Source: an uncultured Agathobacter sp. (GTDB taxonomy: Bacteria > Bacillota > Clostridia > Lachnospirales > Lachnospiraceae). From it: 23,482 nucleotides of DNA. Within the stretch, counting starts at the first letter, position 1. Every line of letters starts with the position of its first letter. The stretch is from NCBI GenBank assembly GCA_910587655.1, contig CAJUND010000034.1:6916-30397 (forward strand), written 5' to 3'. Both the position numbers and the translations under genes were made by a program. A model generated the notes under the pieces. That model did no database searches, had not been told where the DNA came from, and was given only the letters and a program-made list of their open reading frames with translations. Shown here one piece after another: positions 6,376-15,189 of this stretch.

Positions 6376-8097
6376 ATGAACGATGAAAACAATGCATCTG
6401 CAAAAACAATGCTGTATGACAGATTCCGCAAAAAAGAATCCTTAAACGGAACATGGCACTACGCCGTTGACCAGTACGATACCTGCATCAGTGCAAAATG
6501 GTATGAGGAAAATTATTATGACAAAGAAGGCAATCTTCTGCCGGTTGATTTTTCCTTTGATGAATGGGATACCATAAATCTGCCCTGCTGCTGGAATACC
6601 TTTGATAAAACTTTTCTGCTTTACGAGGGCAGCATGATTTTTACCCGGAAATTCTTTTTTGAAAAGCAGGATGAAAATGAACGCGTATTTCTGAAAATCG
6701 GCGCCGCAAATTATCTTTGCCGTGTTTTTCTGAATAAAAAATATGTGGGGATGCACAGGGGCGGTTCCACCCCGTTTTATTTTGATATTACGGATTTTCT
6801 TGCACATGATAACCGCATGTTAATCCAGGCGGACAGCACCAGAAGGGACGGGCAGGTTCCTCCCGCGGTTACGGACTGGTTTAATTACGGCGGAATTTAC
6901 AGGGATATCGAAATCATCCGTGTGCCGGAGATACACATAAAGGATTTTAAGATTTTTCTGGAGCCGGGAAGCGGATTGAAAAAAATCCATGTGTCAGTCA
7001 CAGTTTCAGAAAAGATAAATTCCTCTGCCGTTTTAACCATTGAAGAACTCGGAATACGGGAAAAAATAACAGTCACAGACGGCAGCGGCGAAATTACATT
7101 TACCGCCTCCCCAAAGCTCTGGTCGCCGGAAAATCCCGTGTTGTATGACGTATCGTTATCCTGCGGAAATGATTCTGTCCGCGACAAAGTGGGATTTCGT
7201 GAAATCCGTGTCAGAGGCATGGACATCCTGTTAAACGGCAGCCCGGTTTTCTTAAAAGGCATCAGCTGCCACGAGGACAGCGCGGCAAACGGAAAAGCGC
7301 TTACCGACGAGGAACGCCTGGCAAATATCCGCCTGGCAAAAGAGCTCGGCTGTAATTTTATGCGCGTTGCGCACTATCCCCATAATGAACGGATGGCACA
7401 GCTTGCTGACGAACTTGGCATACTGCTCTGGGAGGAAATTCCGGTTTACTGGAACGTGCATTTTGATTCCAGGGATACTTACGCCGACGCCAGAAACCAG
7501 CTGCACGAGCTGATTACGCGGGATTTTAACCGGGCAAGTGTGATTATCTGATCTGTGGGAAATGAAAACGAGGATACAGACGAAAGGCTGGCATTCATGA
7601 AAAACCTGGCGGATTTTGCCCGCAAAACTGATCCGGCAAGAGCGGTTTCCGCAGCATGCCTGGTAAACTTTTCCAAAAACGCCATTGAAGACCGGCTGGA
7701 AGAATACCTGGATATCATCGGCGTAAACGAATACTGCGGCTGGTACACCGCAGACCTTAACATGCTGCCTGCGCTTTTTGAAAACAGCAGACCGCAAAAG
7801 CCCGTCATCATTACGGAATTCGGCGCGGACGCGCTTTCCGGCAACAGGGGCACAATCACTGACAAAGGCACAGAGGACTGCCAGGCATATGTGTATGAAA
7901 AGCAGATAGAAAACATTAAAAAAATCAGTTATATCAAAGGGATGACGCCGTGGATTTTAAGGGATTTCCGCTGTCCGAGAAGAACCGCCGCAACCCAGAA
8001 ATACTACAATACCAAAGGACTTGTTTCGGCAGACGGCGTGAAGAAACTGGCATTTTATGTGCTGCATGATTTCTATCATTCCATGGAGCAGTTATGA
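6376..8097 (+). pseudogene. Glycoside hydrolase family 2 (beta-glucuronidase-like), interrupted by in-frame TGA
   Basis: 573-codon gene in one frame, split by TGA at 7549-7551 (codon 392). The stop replaces the Trp in the conserved GH2 motif IIWSVGNE, just before the acid/base Glu397; the nucleophile is Glu481 in IITEFG. N-terminal sugar-binding and immunoglobulin-like domains lead into the TIM barrel (NGSPVFLKGISCHED). NTKG near the C-terminus matches the N-x-K-G carboxylate-binding motif of beta-glucuronidases. ATG 6376 follows AAAGGGG. Without read-through only the first 391 residues are made and the enzyme is dead. Everything after the stop remains intact, so the lesion is recent, or a sequencing error. 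Confidence 0.88.
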
Positions 8098-8923
8098 ATA
8101 TCTTTACTTTAATGGCAGGCGTTACCATATGCTACACCATCACTTCCCTGAGTGATAAATATGCCGCTTCCAGGGGAAAATTGACAAGCGATGAGTTCAC
8201 TTTTCTGATGTGCTCCTCCCTGTCCCTTTTCCTGCTTCCGCTGCTGCCGTTCTTAGAGCTGCGCGTTACCTGCGCATGGCAGTCCGCTGCTGCTGTTTTA
8301 CTTGTTGCGGTATGTAAAACGCTGGAATTTCAGATGAGCGCGGCTGTTTTAAAACAGCTTTCCTCTTTTGAACTAAAAGCATGGATGGGAACGACATGTT
8401 TTGTGTCATATTTTACGGATGTGGTTTACGGCGCCAGCCTCCGGGCGTCGAAACTGTGCTGCCTTGTTTTAACTGCATCCGGACTTTATTTCATTGTAAA
8501 ATCAAAAAAGGAGCAGAAAACAGATTACCGGCAGATACTGCTGCCGTTAATACTGTATCTTGCTTCCAAATACGGACTGGTAATTAAAGGATTTACGCCG
8601 TTTATTTCATCCACTGCACAGCTTCTGCCTGCGCTGGTACTAATCAGCCTGGTACTTCCTGCAAGGGTTTCGCCAAAAAAATATACCGGAAAAATCCAAA
8701 GGGATTTTTTATCGTAACCCTTGCAAGATTACCAAACGCAGCCGGAATGCTGCTGGAAAATGCCGTAATTGCAGTCAGCCTTACCAGCTATTCGCTCATC
8801 CAGCCAATGATTCTTGTTACGCTTTTTATCATTGGACTGATAAGAAAAGAAAAACGGACGAGGTTAAACCTTCTGGGAAGCCTTCTGTGCGCCGCCGGCA
8901 TTATTTTATTCCAGCTGTTTTAA
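8094..8923 (+). pseudogene. EamA/DMT-type transporter, frameshifted at a T-run
   Basis: About 276 codons of a 10-helix EamA-like permease, beginning MNIFTLMAGVTICYTITSLS and overlapping the GH2 stop by ATGA. The first frame ends at TAA 8715-8717, but the frame one base back continues in the same style (FFIVTLARLPNAAG to the TAA at 8921-8923). The break lies in GATTTTTTA (8703-8711); a seventh T would restore one frame. The same bases form the slippery heptamer T TTT TTA in the zero frame, so a programmed -1 shift cannot be excluded. Probably moves a sugar or metabolite of the GH2/GH26 locus. Confidence 0.8.
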
Positions 8924-9462
8924 CAGCCGCACCCGTTTTTCATCAGTGACTGCAGTATCATAATATGGTATTCCTCATCCATTATAATCCGTCTCAGCAC
9001 CGCATTCACACAGTCATCCGCTATAGCGTTGATATGGATTCTGTACTGCCGGATTGCTGCCTTTTCAGACTCCAGGTCCGCCCGCAGCATCTGCGGGATG
9101 CACTCCGGCAGTGTCAGGCAGGACGGGGACCACATACCATCCTTTTTTGTTTCAAAACAGACATTTCCGCCAAGCAGGTGAATCAGTTCCCCCAGTTTCT
9201 GCAGATGCATCATTTCCGCCATCGCAATCCCAAGAATTGTCTTAACCAGGGAACAATGTTCGCCGCCCATCCGGTTTTCATTATTGATGTACTGTAAAAT
9301 TGCGGACAGTTCCGACACGGAGCCGCAGTAATCAACGCTTAATAAGTCTGCATATTTCTGGTTTTTTCCTCTTACCTGAATCGGCGGATACGGCAGCGCC
9401 ACCATAACCGGCCTGACCCCTTCCAGGCTGCAGTCATTAACCATCAGATTTTTATTATCCAT
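8920..9462 (-). CDS. Ferritin-like diiron-type protein, function unknown
   Basis: 180 aa. A four-helix ferritin-like fold is suggested by the metal-ligand pattern: Glu51 in VSELSAI, E83-x-x-H86 in AEMMHLQKLGELI, Glu near 131-133, and D162-E-E-x-H166. Similar clostridial proteins are annotated as ferritin-like or Mn-catalase-like. ATG 9462 is preferred over TTG 9468; GAGGGG is upstream of both. The protein ends in MKNGCGC. Its stop codon overlaps the stop of the convergent transporter (8920-8923), with no terminator between them. Catalytic role cannot be assigned. Confidence 0.75.
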   Translation of the reverse strand: MDNKNLMVNDCSLEGVRPVMVALPYPPIQVRGKNQKYADLLSVDYCGSVSELSAILQYINNENRMGGEHCSLVKTILGIAMAEMMHLQKLGELIHLLGGNVCFETKKDGMWSPSCLTLPECIPQMLRADLESEKAAIRQYRIHINAIADDCVNAVLRRIIMDEEYHIMILQSLMKNGCGC

Positions 9463-9536
9463 AAACAATTATCCCCTCTTCGCTGGAATATTACATATTA
9501 TGAAAGGGGACGGCTGCTTATGTTTTCTTTTTCCTG

Positions 9537-11111
9537 TTACTTTTTGATTTTCTCAATGATACAGCTGTGCGGTTTATCTGCGGCTGTTTTCCGGTAACTG
9601 ATACCGACCAGCAGGATTTCCCCCGTATAGCCTTCGAGTGCCTGGGTATAATTCCTGTCCCTGATCTGCCTGATTGCAGAATCCGCTGTTTTATCATATT
9701 TGAGTTCCACGACAAGTGCAGGCATTTTCGTATGCGGCAGCGGCAGAAATACAACATCCGCAAATCCATGTCCAGCCGGAAATTCCCGAATCAGCCTGTA
9801 ATCTTTTCTTGCGCTGTAATATGCCAGTCCGATTGCACATCCCAGCAAATTTTCATCATTATAAGTCAGTATGGATGCCACTTCCGTATGCGCCCTGTCC
9901 AGCCCTCTGGCAACACTTTCTTCATCACCATTTAGTGTGGCTTCAAGCAGCTGTTCCGACGCTTTTAACACATGCATAACTTCCGTCCAGCCGCCCACGC
10001 TCATGGCATTTTCAAATTCACCGATAATTTCCTTATTGGGAATAAACGTCTCTTTTTTTTCGGAATCATAGCCAAGATAGCCTAAATGAATCAGCAGCGT
10101 AAGTATGTCATCCTTTGTCCTGAAATTGTGCATATCATTCTGAAAGCTGAAGGTATTTACCCTGACACGCTCACCTCCAAGCATCCGCACAATATCCTGC
10201 CGGAGTCCGTCAAAATCCATATCCATATAGATTTTCAGCGCCTCATAGGTCTCTGTGGCAGTCCAGTAATTAGAAAAATTACGGCTTTTCATTGCCGCTA
10301 CGACAGACCTGGGATTATAGATGTGCTTAAACTGCCTGAAAACATATCCGTCATACCAGTTGCTGATTCCGGCAAAATCCATATCATACTGTTTGCACAA
10401 TGACTTTACCTCATCTTCCGTAAATCCGGTATATTCCTCAAAAACGCCCTGGTCTGTCATCGAATATTCCCAGAACATATTGAGGGCAGAATGCTGCCCG
10501 TATTTTTTAACAGGAAGGATTCCTGTCATATAGGCAAGCGCAACATAAGGCTGGTCTTTGAAAAGATTCCACAGAAAATCAAGGTACTGCTTCTGCAGTG
10601 TCTCGGATTCCTGCCGTTCACGCATCACGCAGTCCCACTCATCCACCAGAAAGACAAACTGCCTGTCTGTTTTTACATAAATTCTCCTGAGTGCCGCAGC
10701 CAGCCCGGTATCACGTTCTTTTAATAATCCCCCGTATTCCTCACGTAATTCTTCCAGTACCTCCTGCTCAAGATATTCTGTTACGTTACCCGCAGAAGCC
10801 TCAATCAAAAACTGTTGCATATTTAAATAAACCACATCATACTGATTCAGATGCTCCTTAAATTTCCCGTTTTTTTCTATCTGAAATCCCTGAAACAAAT
10901 CCGCCGAATCACAGCCGCGGCTGTAATATGCTGCAAGCATTTTAACCGCCATGGACTTTCCAAACCGCCTCGGCCTGCTGACGCAGATGAATTTTTCTTC
11001 TGTATTGATAAACTCATTTGTATCCGCGATAAGTCCGGTCTTGTCTACATAAATTTTAGACCGGACTGACTCCCAGAAACCTTTATTTCCCGGATTCAGA
11101 TAAAACCCCAT
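9537..11111 (-). CDS. AAA-ATPase-like protein with C-terminal PD-(D/E)XK nuclease fold
   Basis: 524 aa. The N-terminal AAA-ATPase-like domain carries the variant P-loop RPRRFGKS (46-53) and Walker B FVFLVDEWD (D157/E158). The C-terminal half ends in a PD-(D/E)XK-type fold, with Asp452 in FADVVF and E469-L-K471 in VVELKYD. This two-domain family (AAA-ATPase_like plus DUF1703/PDDEXK_9) is often multi-copy in Lachnospiraceae and Bacteroides; its role is unproven and may be linked to mobile elements. ATG 11111 is chosen because GGGAGG lies 9 bases upstream. It has its own promoter (11136-11164). Confidence 0.9.
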   Translation of the reverse strand: MGFYLNPGNKGFWESVRSKIYVDKTGLIADTNEFINTEEKFICVSRPRRFGKSMAVKMLAAYYSRGCDSADLFQGFQIEKNGKFKEHLNQYDVVYLNMQQFLIEASAGNVTEYLEQEVLEELREEYGGLLKERDTGLAAALRRIYVKTDRQFVFLVDEWDCVMRERQESETLQKQYLDFLWNLFKDQPYVALAYMTGILPVKKYGQHSALNMFWEYSMTDQGVFEEYTGFTEDEVKSLCKQYDMDFAGISNWYDGYVFRQFKHIYNPRSVVAAMKSRNFSNYWTATETYEALKIYMDMDFDGLRQDIVRMLGGERVRVNTFSFQNDMHNFRTKDDILTLLIHLGYLGYDSEKKETFIPNKEIIGEFENAMSVGGWTEVMHVLKASEQLLEATLNGDEESVARGLDRAHTEVASILTYNDENLLGCAIGLAYYSARKDYRLIREFPAGHGFADVVFLPLPHTKMPALVVELKYDKTADSAIRQIRDRNYTQALEGYTGEILLVGISYRKTAADKPHSCIIEKIKK

Positions 11112-11135
11112 ACATATGCACCTCCCATTTTTTTC

Positions 11136-11164
11136 ATTATACATGACGTCTTTTATTTACACAA
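11136..11164 (-). promoter_or_regulatory. Promoter of the AAA-ATPase/PDDEXK gene
   Basis: Minus strand -35 TTGTGT (11159-11164), 17-base spacer and a perfect -10 TATAAT (11136-11141). The -35 overlaps the last codons of the upstream permease gene. The leader is about 18 bases and contains the ribosome binding site. Confidence 0.7.
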
Positions 11165-11788
11165 TCCCCCTTTTCCCCGTATCACAAGTGATAATACCCC
11201 CAGCAAAATTCCTCCGGCAAAAAGCCAGCCCTTTTCCTGTATGCTGCCTCCCCCGCTGTATCCAAACAGCCAGAAATGCCCCAGGTATTTTTCCCCGCCT
11301 CCCATGGACATGGCATAATAAAGAAAAGGTATCATATAGGCAAGTGCAACATTGTCCACAAGACTGTAGCACAAAAGTCCCGTACCGCCCATCATGACGG
11401 CATTGGCTGCCGCCGCAAACAGACAGGCCCCGTAACGGAACGTGCAGTCCCCTGTCTTTAATACATACAAAAACACCAGAAGAAGCGCCAGAAGGCACAG
11501 TGCAGCTTCCAGCAGCCGAATCAGCCGCACTGTGGTAAGCGCCGTCTTTTTCGACGCCAGCAGGTCCCTGATATTTTTATCCGTATCCGGAAGAAATAAA
11601 GGAACCAGAAGAATCACGCCTAAAAATCCCAGATAAAATTCCATGATTTTCGCCACCTGCATCTCGTCAAGGTTTTTCATTCCCATAAGAAGGGGTGCAA
11701 TCGCCACAAACAGGACTGCAACCGCAAAATGACCGATAAGATGGTGCTTAAAATTAATTTTTGCGATTTCGTAATTTCGTTCCAGCAC
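11153..11788 (-). CDS. ABC transporter permease, second subunit
   Basis: 211-aa membrane protein with about six hydrophobic segments (for example HFAVAVLFVAIAPLLMG and LLALLLVFLYVL). No catalytic motif is visible. Its start overlaps the preceding permease by 35 bases and it is the last gene of the ABC operon. It probably forms the membrane channel together with the 399-aa permease. No terminator is visible before the next promoter at 11136-11164. Confidence 0.75.
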   Translation of the reverse strand: MLERNYEIAKINFKHHLIGHFAVAVLFVAIAPLLMGMKNLDEMQVAKIMEFYLGFLGVILLVPLFLPDTDKNIRDLLASKKTALTTVRLIRLLEAALCLLALLLVFLYVLKTGDCTFRYGACLFAAAANAVMMGGTGLLCYSLVDNVALAYMIPFLYYAMSMGGGEKYLGHFWLFGYSGGGSIQEKGWLFAGGILLGVLSLVIRGKGGLCK

Positions 11789-12953
11789 TTACAAATACCC
11801 CCTTCCGTTTTCTGTCATAAACCAGGACCGTCAGAATCATAAGCAGGACAGCAGCCCCCGTATAGACCAGCCGGTTCCAAAACAGCTGCTCCTTCATCTG
11901 TTCGTATACAAAAAACTGCCCCACGGTGTTAAACCTTGGAATCAGGTTCCAGCCCGCATTTCCAACCAAATCACTTGTTGACAGAAAAATACTGGTAAAC
12001 CACCAGATTCCCTGCACAAAAACTGCAATGGCACTGTCCGTCAGCTCTGTCAGGAAAAATCCCACGGAAAGACTGACAAGAATGGTCGGAAGCAGCCAGA
12101 ATCCGGTATATTTTACACATGCAAAAAGATCATACGGTACATGAATACTTTTTGCATAATACACTGCCTGCAGCATCTGCATACATCCCAGCAGAAAAAC
12201 CGGAGCCGCTGTCACAAGAACGGCTGCCAGAAAGCGGACGGATACCAGGGTTTTTGAACTGGCTTTTGCCATATAAACCACCTGCCAAACCTGTGCCTTC
12301 CTGTCCTTTAGTGACCTGGTTACTGCCAGAAACACCGGCAGGACTGCAAGCAGGATTCCCATGTAATCACAAAACAGCCTTGCATAGGCGTTTGTCACCT
12401 TGTCATCCTTTATCAGGCTCTCATATTCTGCCGCTGCCTGTTCATATGTCGCGGGTACTTTTGTTGTTTTAAGTTTTTCTTTGCTGTACTCGCTTCCTGC
12501 CCCCAGCATTCCGCATAGCTTCTCCATTTCCGACGAGAACTCCTCAAAGGTCAGCCCTTTTCTTACTTCCATGCGTATTGTTTCATCGGCTGTTCCCTCA
12601 CAGACTGCTTCCAGCTCCTCTTCACTTAAACTGGTCATGTCAAGCAGCATTTCTTTTACCTTTTCCTGCTCCCCGTCACTTAACCGCACTGCTTTGTAAA
12701 AACCAACCGGATAGGTGGTATATTCCTCTCCTGTATATTCCTGGAGCAGCCGCTGCAGTTTGTTTCGCATAATCAAATCTTTATCCGCTGTCCTGACAAC
12801 GCCGTAATCCTCCTGCCCCGGAACTGGTTTCTCCACCGTTTCAAAATCACCCATCTGGGAAAAATAAAAAAGGATCATGGCAGCCAGATAGATAAAATAC
12901 GTAACACTGCGCAGATAGCAGGCACACTCTTTTTTCAACAATGCTAAAAACAT
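11754..12953 (-). CDS. ABC-2-type transporter permease
   Basis: 399 aa. One N-terminal helix (VTYFIYLAAMILFYF) is followed by a long soluble, acidic segment (about 35-200), likely extracytoplasmic, and then about five membrane helices from LFCDYMGILLAVLPVFL onward. This is the layout of ABC-2 exporters. It overlaps the ATPase gene by 10 bases and the next permease by 35, so the three are translationally coupled. The large external domain could sense or bind the substrate, perhaps an antimicrobial peptide, but the substrate is unknown. Confidence 0.82.
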   Translation of the reverse strand: MFLALLKKECACYLRSVTYFIYLAAMILFYFSQMGDFETVEKPVPGQEDYGVVRTADKDLIMRNKLQRLLQEYTGEEYTTYPVGFYKAVRLSDGEQEKVKEMLLDMTSLSEEELEAVCEGTADETIRMEVRKGLTFEEFSSEMEKLCGMLGAGSEYSKEKLKTTKVPATYEQAAAEYESLIKDDKVTNAYARLFCDYMGILLAVLPVFLAVTRSLKDRKAQVWQVVYMAKASSKTLVSVRFLAAVLVTAAPVFLLGCMQMLQAVYYAKSIHVPYDLFACVKYTGFWLLPTILVSLSVGFFLTELTDSAIAVFVQGIWWFTSIFLSTSDLVGNAGWNLIPRFNTVGQFFVYEQMKEQLFWNRLVYTGAAVLLMILTVLVYDRKRKGVFVSAGTKLRNRKN

Positions 12954-13840
12954 GACGCGTCACCTCTCTTCTGGTACATCAGATACATATAGGCATCCTC
13001 CACGCTGACCTCGCACGGCGCAGCTCCTTCAAACAGCTTCTGCGACGGTTCCCGCAGTAAAAACCGCACCGTCACATGGTTTCCCTGTGTCAGCATTCCG
13101 GTCACCAGATAATCCTGCTTTACTTTTTCCAGCTCCATACGGGAGATATCCGCGGTATATATGTTTCCGTCCGCATAGGATAACAGCTCTGCGACGGTTC
13201 CTTTATAAAGAATTTCCCCGGCATCCATAACCGCAATATTCTCACAGGTTGCCTCAATATCCCCCACAATATGGGTGGATAATATCACAATCCGCTCCTC
13301 CGCCATTTCGCACAGCAGGTTCCGGAACCTGACACGCTCCTCCGGATCCAGCCCTGCGGTCGGCTCATCCACAATCAGCACCTTCGGATTATGCAGGATT
13401 GCCTGCGCAATCCCCAGCCTTCTTCTCATACCGCCGGACATCGCCTTCACCTTTGTGCGGTAATTATTCTGTAAATTCACCCGCTCCAGAAGGACGGGAA
13501 TCCGCTCCTTTCTTTGCGCCTTCGTCAAACCGGATAACACGCCGAGATAATCCATTGCTTCATATGCTCCCATATTTCCGTACATGGAAAAATCCTGCGG
13601 AAGATATCCGGTCATTTCCCTGATTTTTTCCGTATGTTTCACCGGCGTGCCGCATACGGAAATCTCCCCGCCGTCTGCTTTTAAAAGGGTCGCAAGCACC
13701 TTCATCAGTGTCGTTTTTCCGGCGCCGTTTCTTCCCAGCAGTCCGAACATCCCCTGCGGGATCCTTAAGCTGATATCCTTTAATGCATGCTTTGGTCCGT
13801 ATGACTTGTTTACATCCTTGAGCCATATTTCCATTCCCAT
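12944..13840 (-). CDS. ABC transporter ATP-binding protein
   Basis: 298 aa. Walker A is GRNGAGKT (36-43), Q-loop YLPQD (79-83), signature MSGGMRRRLGIAQ (from 134), Walker B VLIVDEPTAGLD (154-165) and switch His190 in STHI. A C-terminal extension of about 80 residues is typical of ABC-2 exporter ATPases. The first ATG (13840) sits 4-5 bases after GGAGG; a second ATG two codons later is possible. It is preceded by a promoter with the same operator as the two-component operon, so it is probably regulated by the response regulator at 15177. Confidence 0.93.
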   Translation of the reverse strand: MGMEIWLKDVNKSYGPKHALKDISLRIPQGMFGLLGRNGAGKTTLMKVLATLLKADGGEISVCGTPVKHTEKIREMTGYLPQDFSMYGNMGAYEAMDYLGVLSGLTKAQRKERIPVLLERVNLQNNYRTKVKAMSGGMRRRLGIAQAILHNPKVLIVDEPTAGLDPEERVRFRNLLCEMAEERIVILSTHIVGDIEATCENIAVMDAGEILYKGTVAELLSYADGNIYTADISRMELEKVKQDYLVTGMLTQGNHVTVRFLLREPSQKLFEGAAPCEVSVEDAYMYLMYQKRGDASCF

Positions 13841-13881
13841 TTTTCCTCCTTATTCCAAAATTTTTATGATAAAAATGTTAT

Positions 13882-13895
13882 GGCAGATTTCTGCC
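13882..13895. repeat. Inverted repeat in the ABC operon leader
   Basis: GGCAGA-tt-TCTGCC lies just downstream of the predicted start of transcription (about 13897). It may fold in the mRNA leader or be a second operator; no T-run follows on either strand, so it is not a terminator. Confidence 0.4.
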
Positions 13896-13903
13896 TGCAA
13901 AAA

Positions 13904-13936
13904 AGAATACCAGTAAATTCTCTATAATTTCCCTAC
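13904..13936 (-). promoter_or_regulatory. ABC operon promoter with two-component operator
   Basis: Minus strand TAGGGAAA and TAGAGAAT are direct half-sites 11 bases apart (13916-13936). They are followed after 6 bases by the extended -10 TGG-TATTCT (-10 at 13904-13909). The same 21-base operator (19 of 21 identical) and the same spacing to the -10 occur at 15939-15971. Tandem direct repeats with an 11-base period are typical of OmpR/PhoB-family binding sites. Confidence 0.75.
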
Positions 13937-13950
13937 AAATATAAAATTTT

Positions 13951-15189
13951 TTATCCGACATAAAACTGGGCAGAGACTATCGCCCCGTGCTCCACGCTGT
14001 TTGCAAATCCAAGGCTTCCCCCATGTTTTTTGCAAAGAATTTTGCATATGGTAAGTCCCAGCCCGAAATGCATCTCCTGCCCGGCCTCTTCATATGTTTT
14101 ATCCGAATAATAAGGACTGTCCGCCCTGTAAAGCTCTTCCTTTGTCATGCCTCTTCCGTCATCCTTCACATATATAAAAAGACCGTCCCCTTCCTTAACT
14201 GCCAGAATTTCAATCTTTTCCTTTCCATACCGCAGCGCATTGGATAAAAGGTTTCCCAGCACCTCCAGTATGATATTTTCGTCACAGTAAATTTCCCCTC
14301 CGTCAGACTCCATGGAAACGGCAATTTCCGGTGTATCTTCCCCCTCCATCCCCCTGGCAAAATCTGTAATTTTCTTTTTTATATCCTCCGTCTGATATTT
14401 CCGTTTCTTCACCTCCAGAACTTCAAAGCTGTCCACCTTTTTCATCGTTTCAGAAAAAGTTTTCAGGCGCAGGGCCTGCTCTTTCATGGACGACAGTCCC
14501 TCCATCAGCTTTTTTTCACTAATCTGCCCCGCAGGATAATATTCCATCAGCATATCCGCATAACCGGAAATCACGGTTAAAGGCGTCCGTAAATCATGGG
14601 CAAACGCCGCATTGATTTTTCTCTGCTCCTCCATCAGCTCCCACATATGTTTCTGGTTATCCACGACAGCTTTCCTCATCAGGTCCATGGCTTTACAGAT
14701 TTCCCCCATTTCATCCGCACTGCCGTAAAAACAGGAAAAACTTAAATCATTCCGTTTTACCGCCTCCATCTCCAGCTTAAGCAGCAAAAGCGGCTCTTTG
14801 AGTCTGTTTTTATAATAAAAAAAAGAAACCAGAAAAACCGTAATCACAGAATAAGCCGGAATACAAAACATCTGGACAAAGGAAAGCATCTGAAAGAAAA
14901 AGGTATCCGTTTTCCCAAGTCTGATTAATCCATCCTCCCGTACCCGTACACTTCCCCTGGTTTTGTAGTATATCACAAAACTTCCGTCTCCTGCATACTG
15001 GTAATCCTCTTCAATTCCATTGACCCGCTTAATCAGGTTCTTCCAGTCATGACAGAGACCGATTGTGATGACAGATGCCAGCGCTGCGCCAAAAATCGCA
15101 CACAGAAGATATACAACCATCGCTTTTTTCAGCGAAAAATTTTTTATTTTATATCTCCACGTTTGGTACAGTTTTTCTATCCAATCCAT
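13951..15189 (-). CDS. Membrane sensor histidine kinase
   Basis: 412 aa. Two membrane segments (about 23-45 and 107-126) flank a short extracytoplasmic loop of about 60 residues, followed by a HAMP-like linker. HisKA has His198 in AFAHDLRTPLTVISGY. The HATPase domain has N-box LGNLLSNALRYG (311-322), DDGRGM (343-348) and FGLGL (375-379). It overlaps the response regulator gene by 13 bases. The small sensing loop and adjacency to an ABC exporter suggest detection of an envelope-active compound, which is inference. The ABC operon starts 110 bases downstream from its own promoter. Confidence 0.93.
   Translation of the reverse strand: MDWIEKLYQTWRYKIKNFSLKKAMVVYLLCAIFGAALASVITIGLCHDWKNLIKRVNGIEEDYQYAGDGSFVIYYKTRGSVRVREDGLIRLGKTDTFFFQMLSFVQMFCIPAYSVITVFLVSFFYYKNRLKEPLLLLKLEMEAVKRNDLSFSCFYGSADEMGEICKAMDLMRKAVVDNQKHMWELMEEQRKINAAFAHDLRTPLTVISGYADMLMEYYPAGQISEKKLMEGLSSMKEQALRLKTFSETMKKVDSFEVLEVKKRKYQTEDIKKKITDFARGMEGEDTPEIAVSMESDGGEIYCDENIILEVLGNLLSNALRYGKEKIEILAVKEGDGLFIYVKDDGRGMTKEELYRADSPYYSDKTYEEAGQEMHFGLGLTICKILCKKHGGSLGFANSVEHGAIVSAQFYVG

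Noticed and set aside
7549..7551. Selenocysteine or altered genetic code at the GH2 TGA.
   Set aside because: The position is Trp in the family, no SECIS-like hairpin is evident just downstream, and TGA is used as a normal stop elsewhere in the window.
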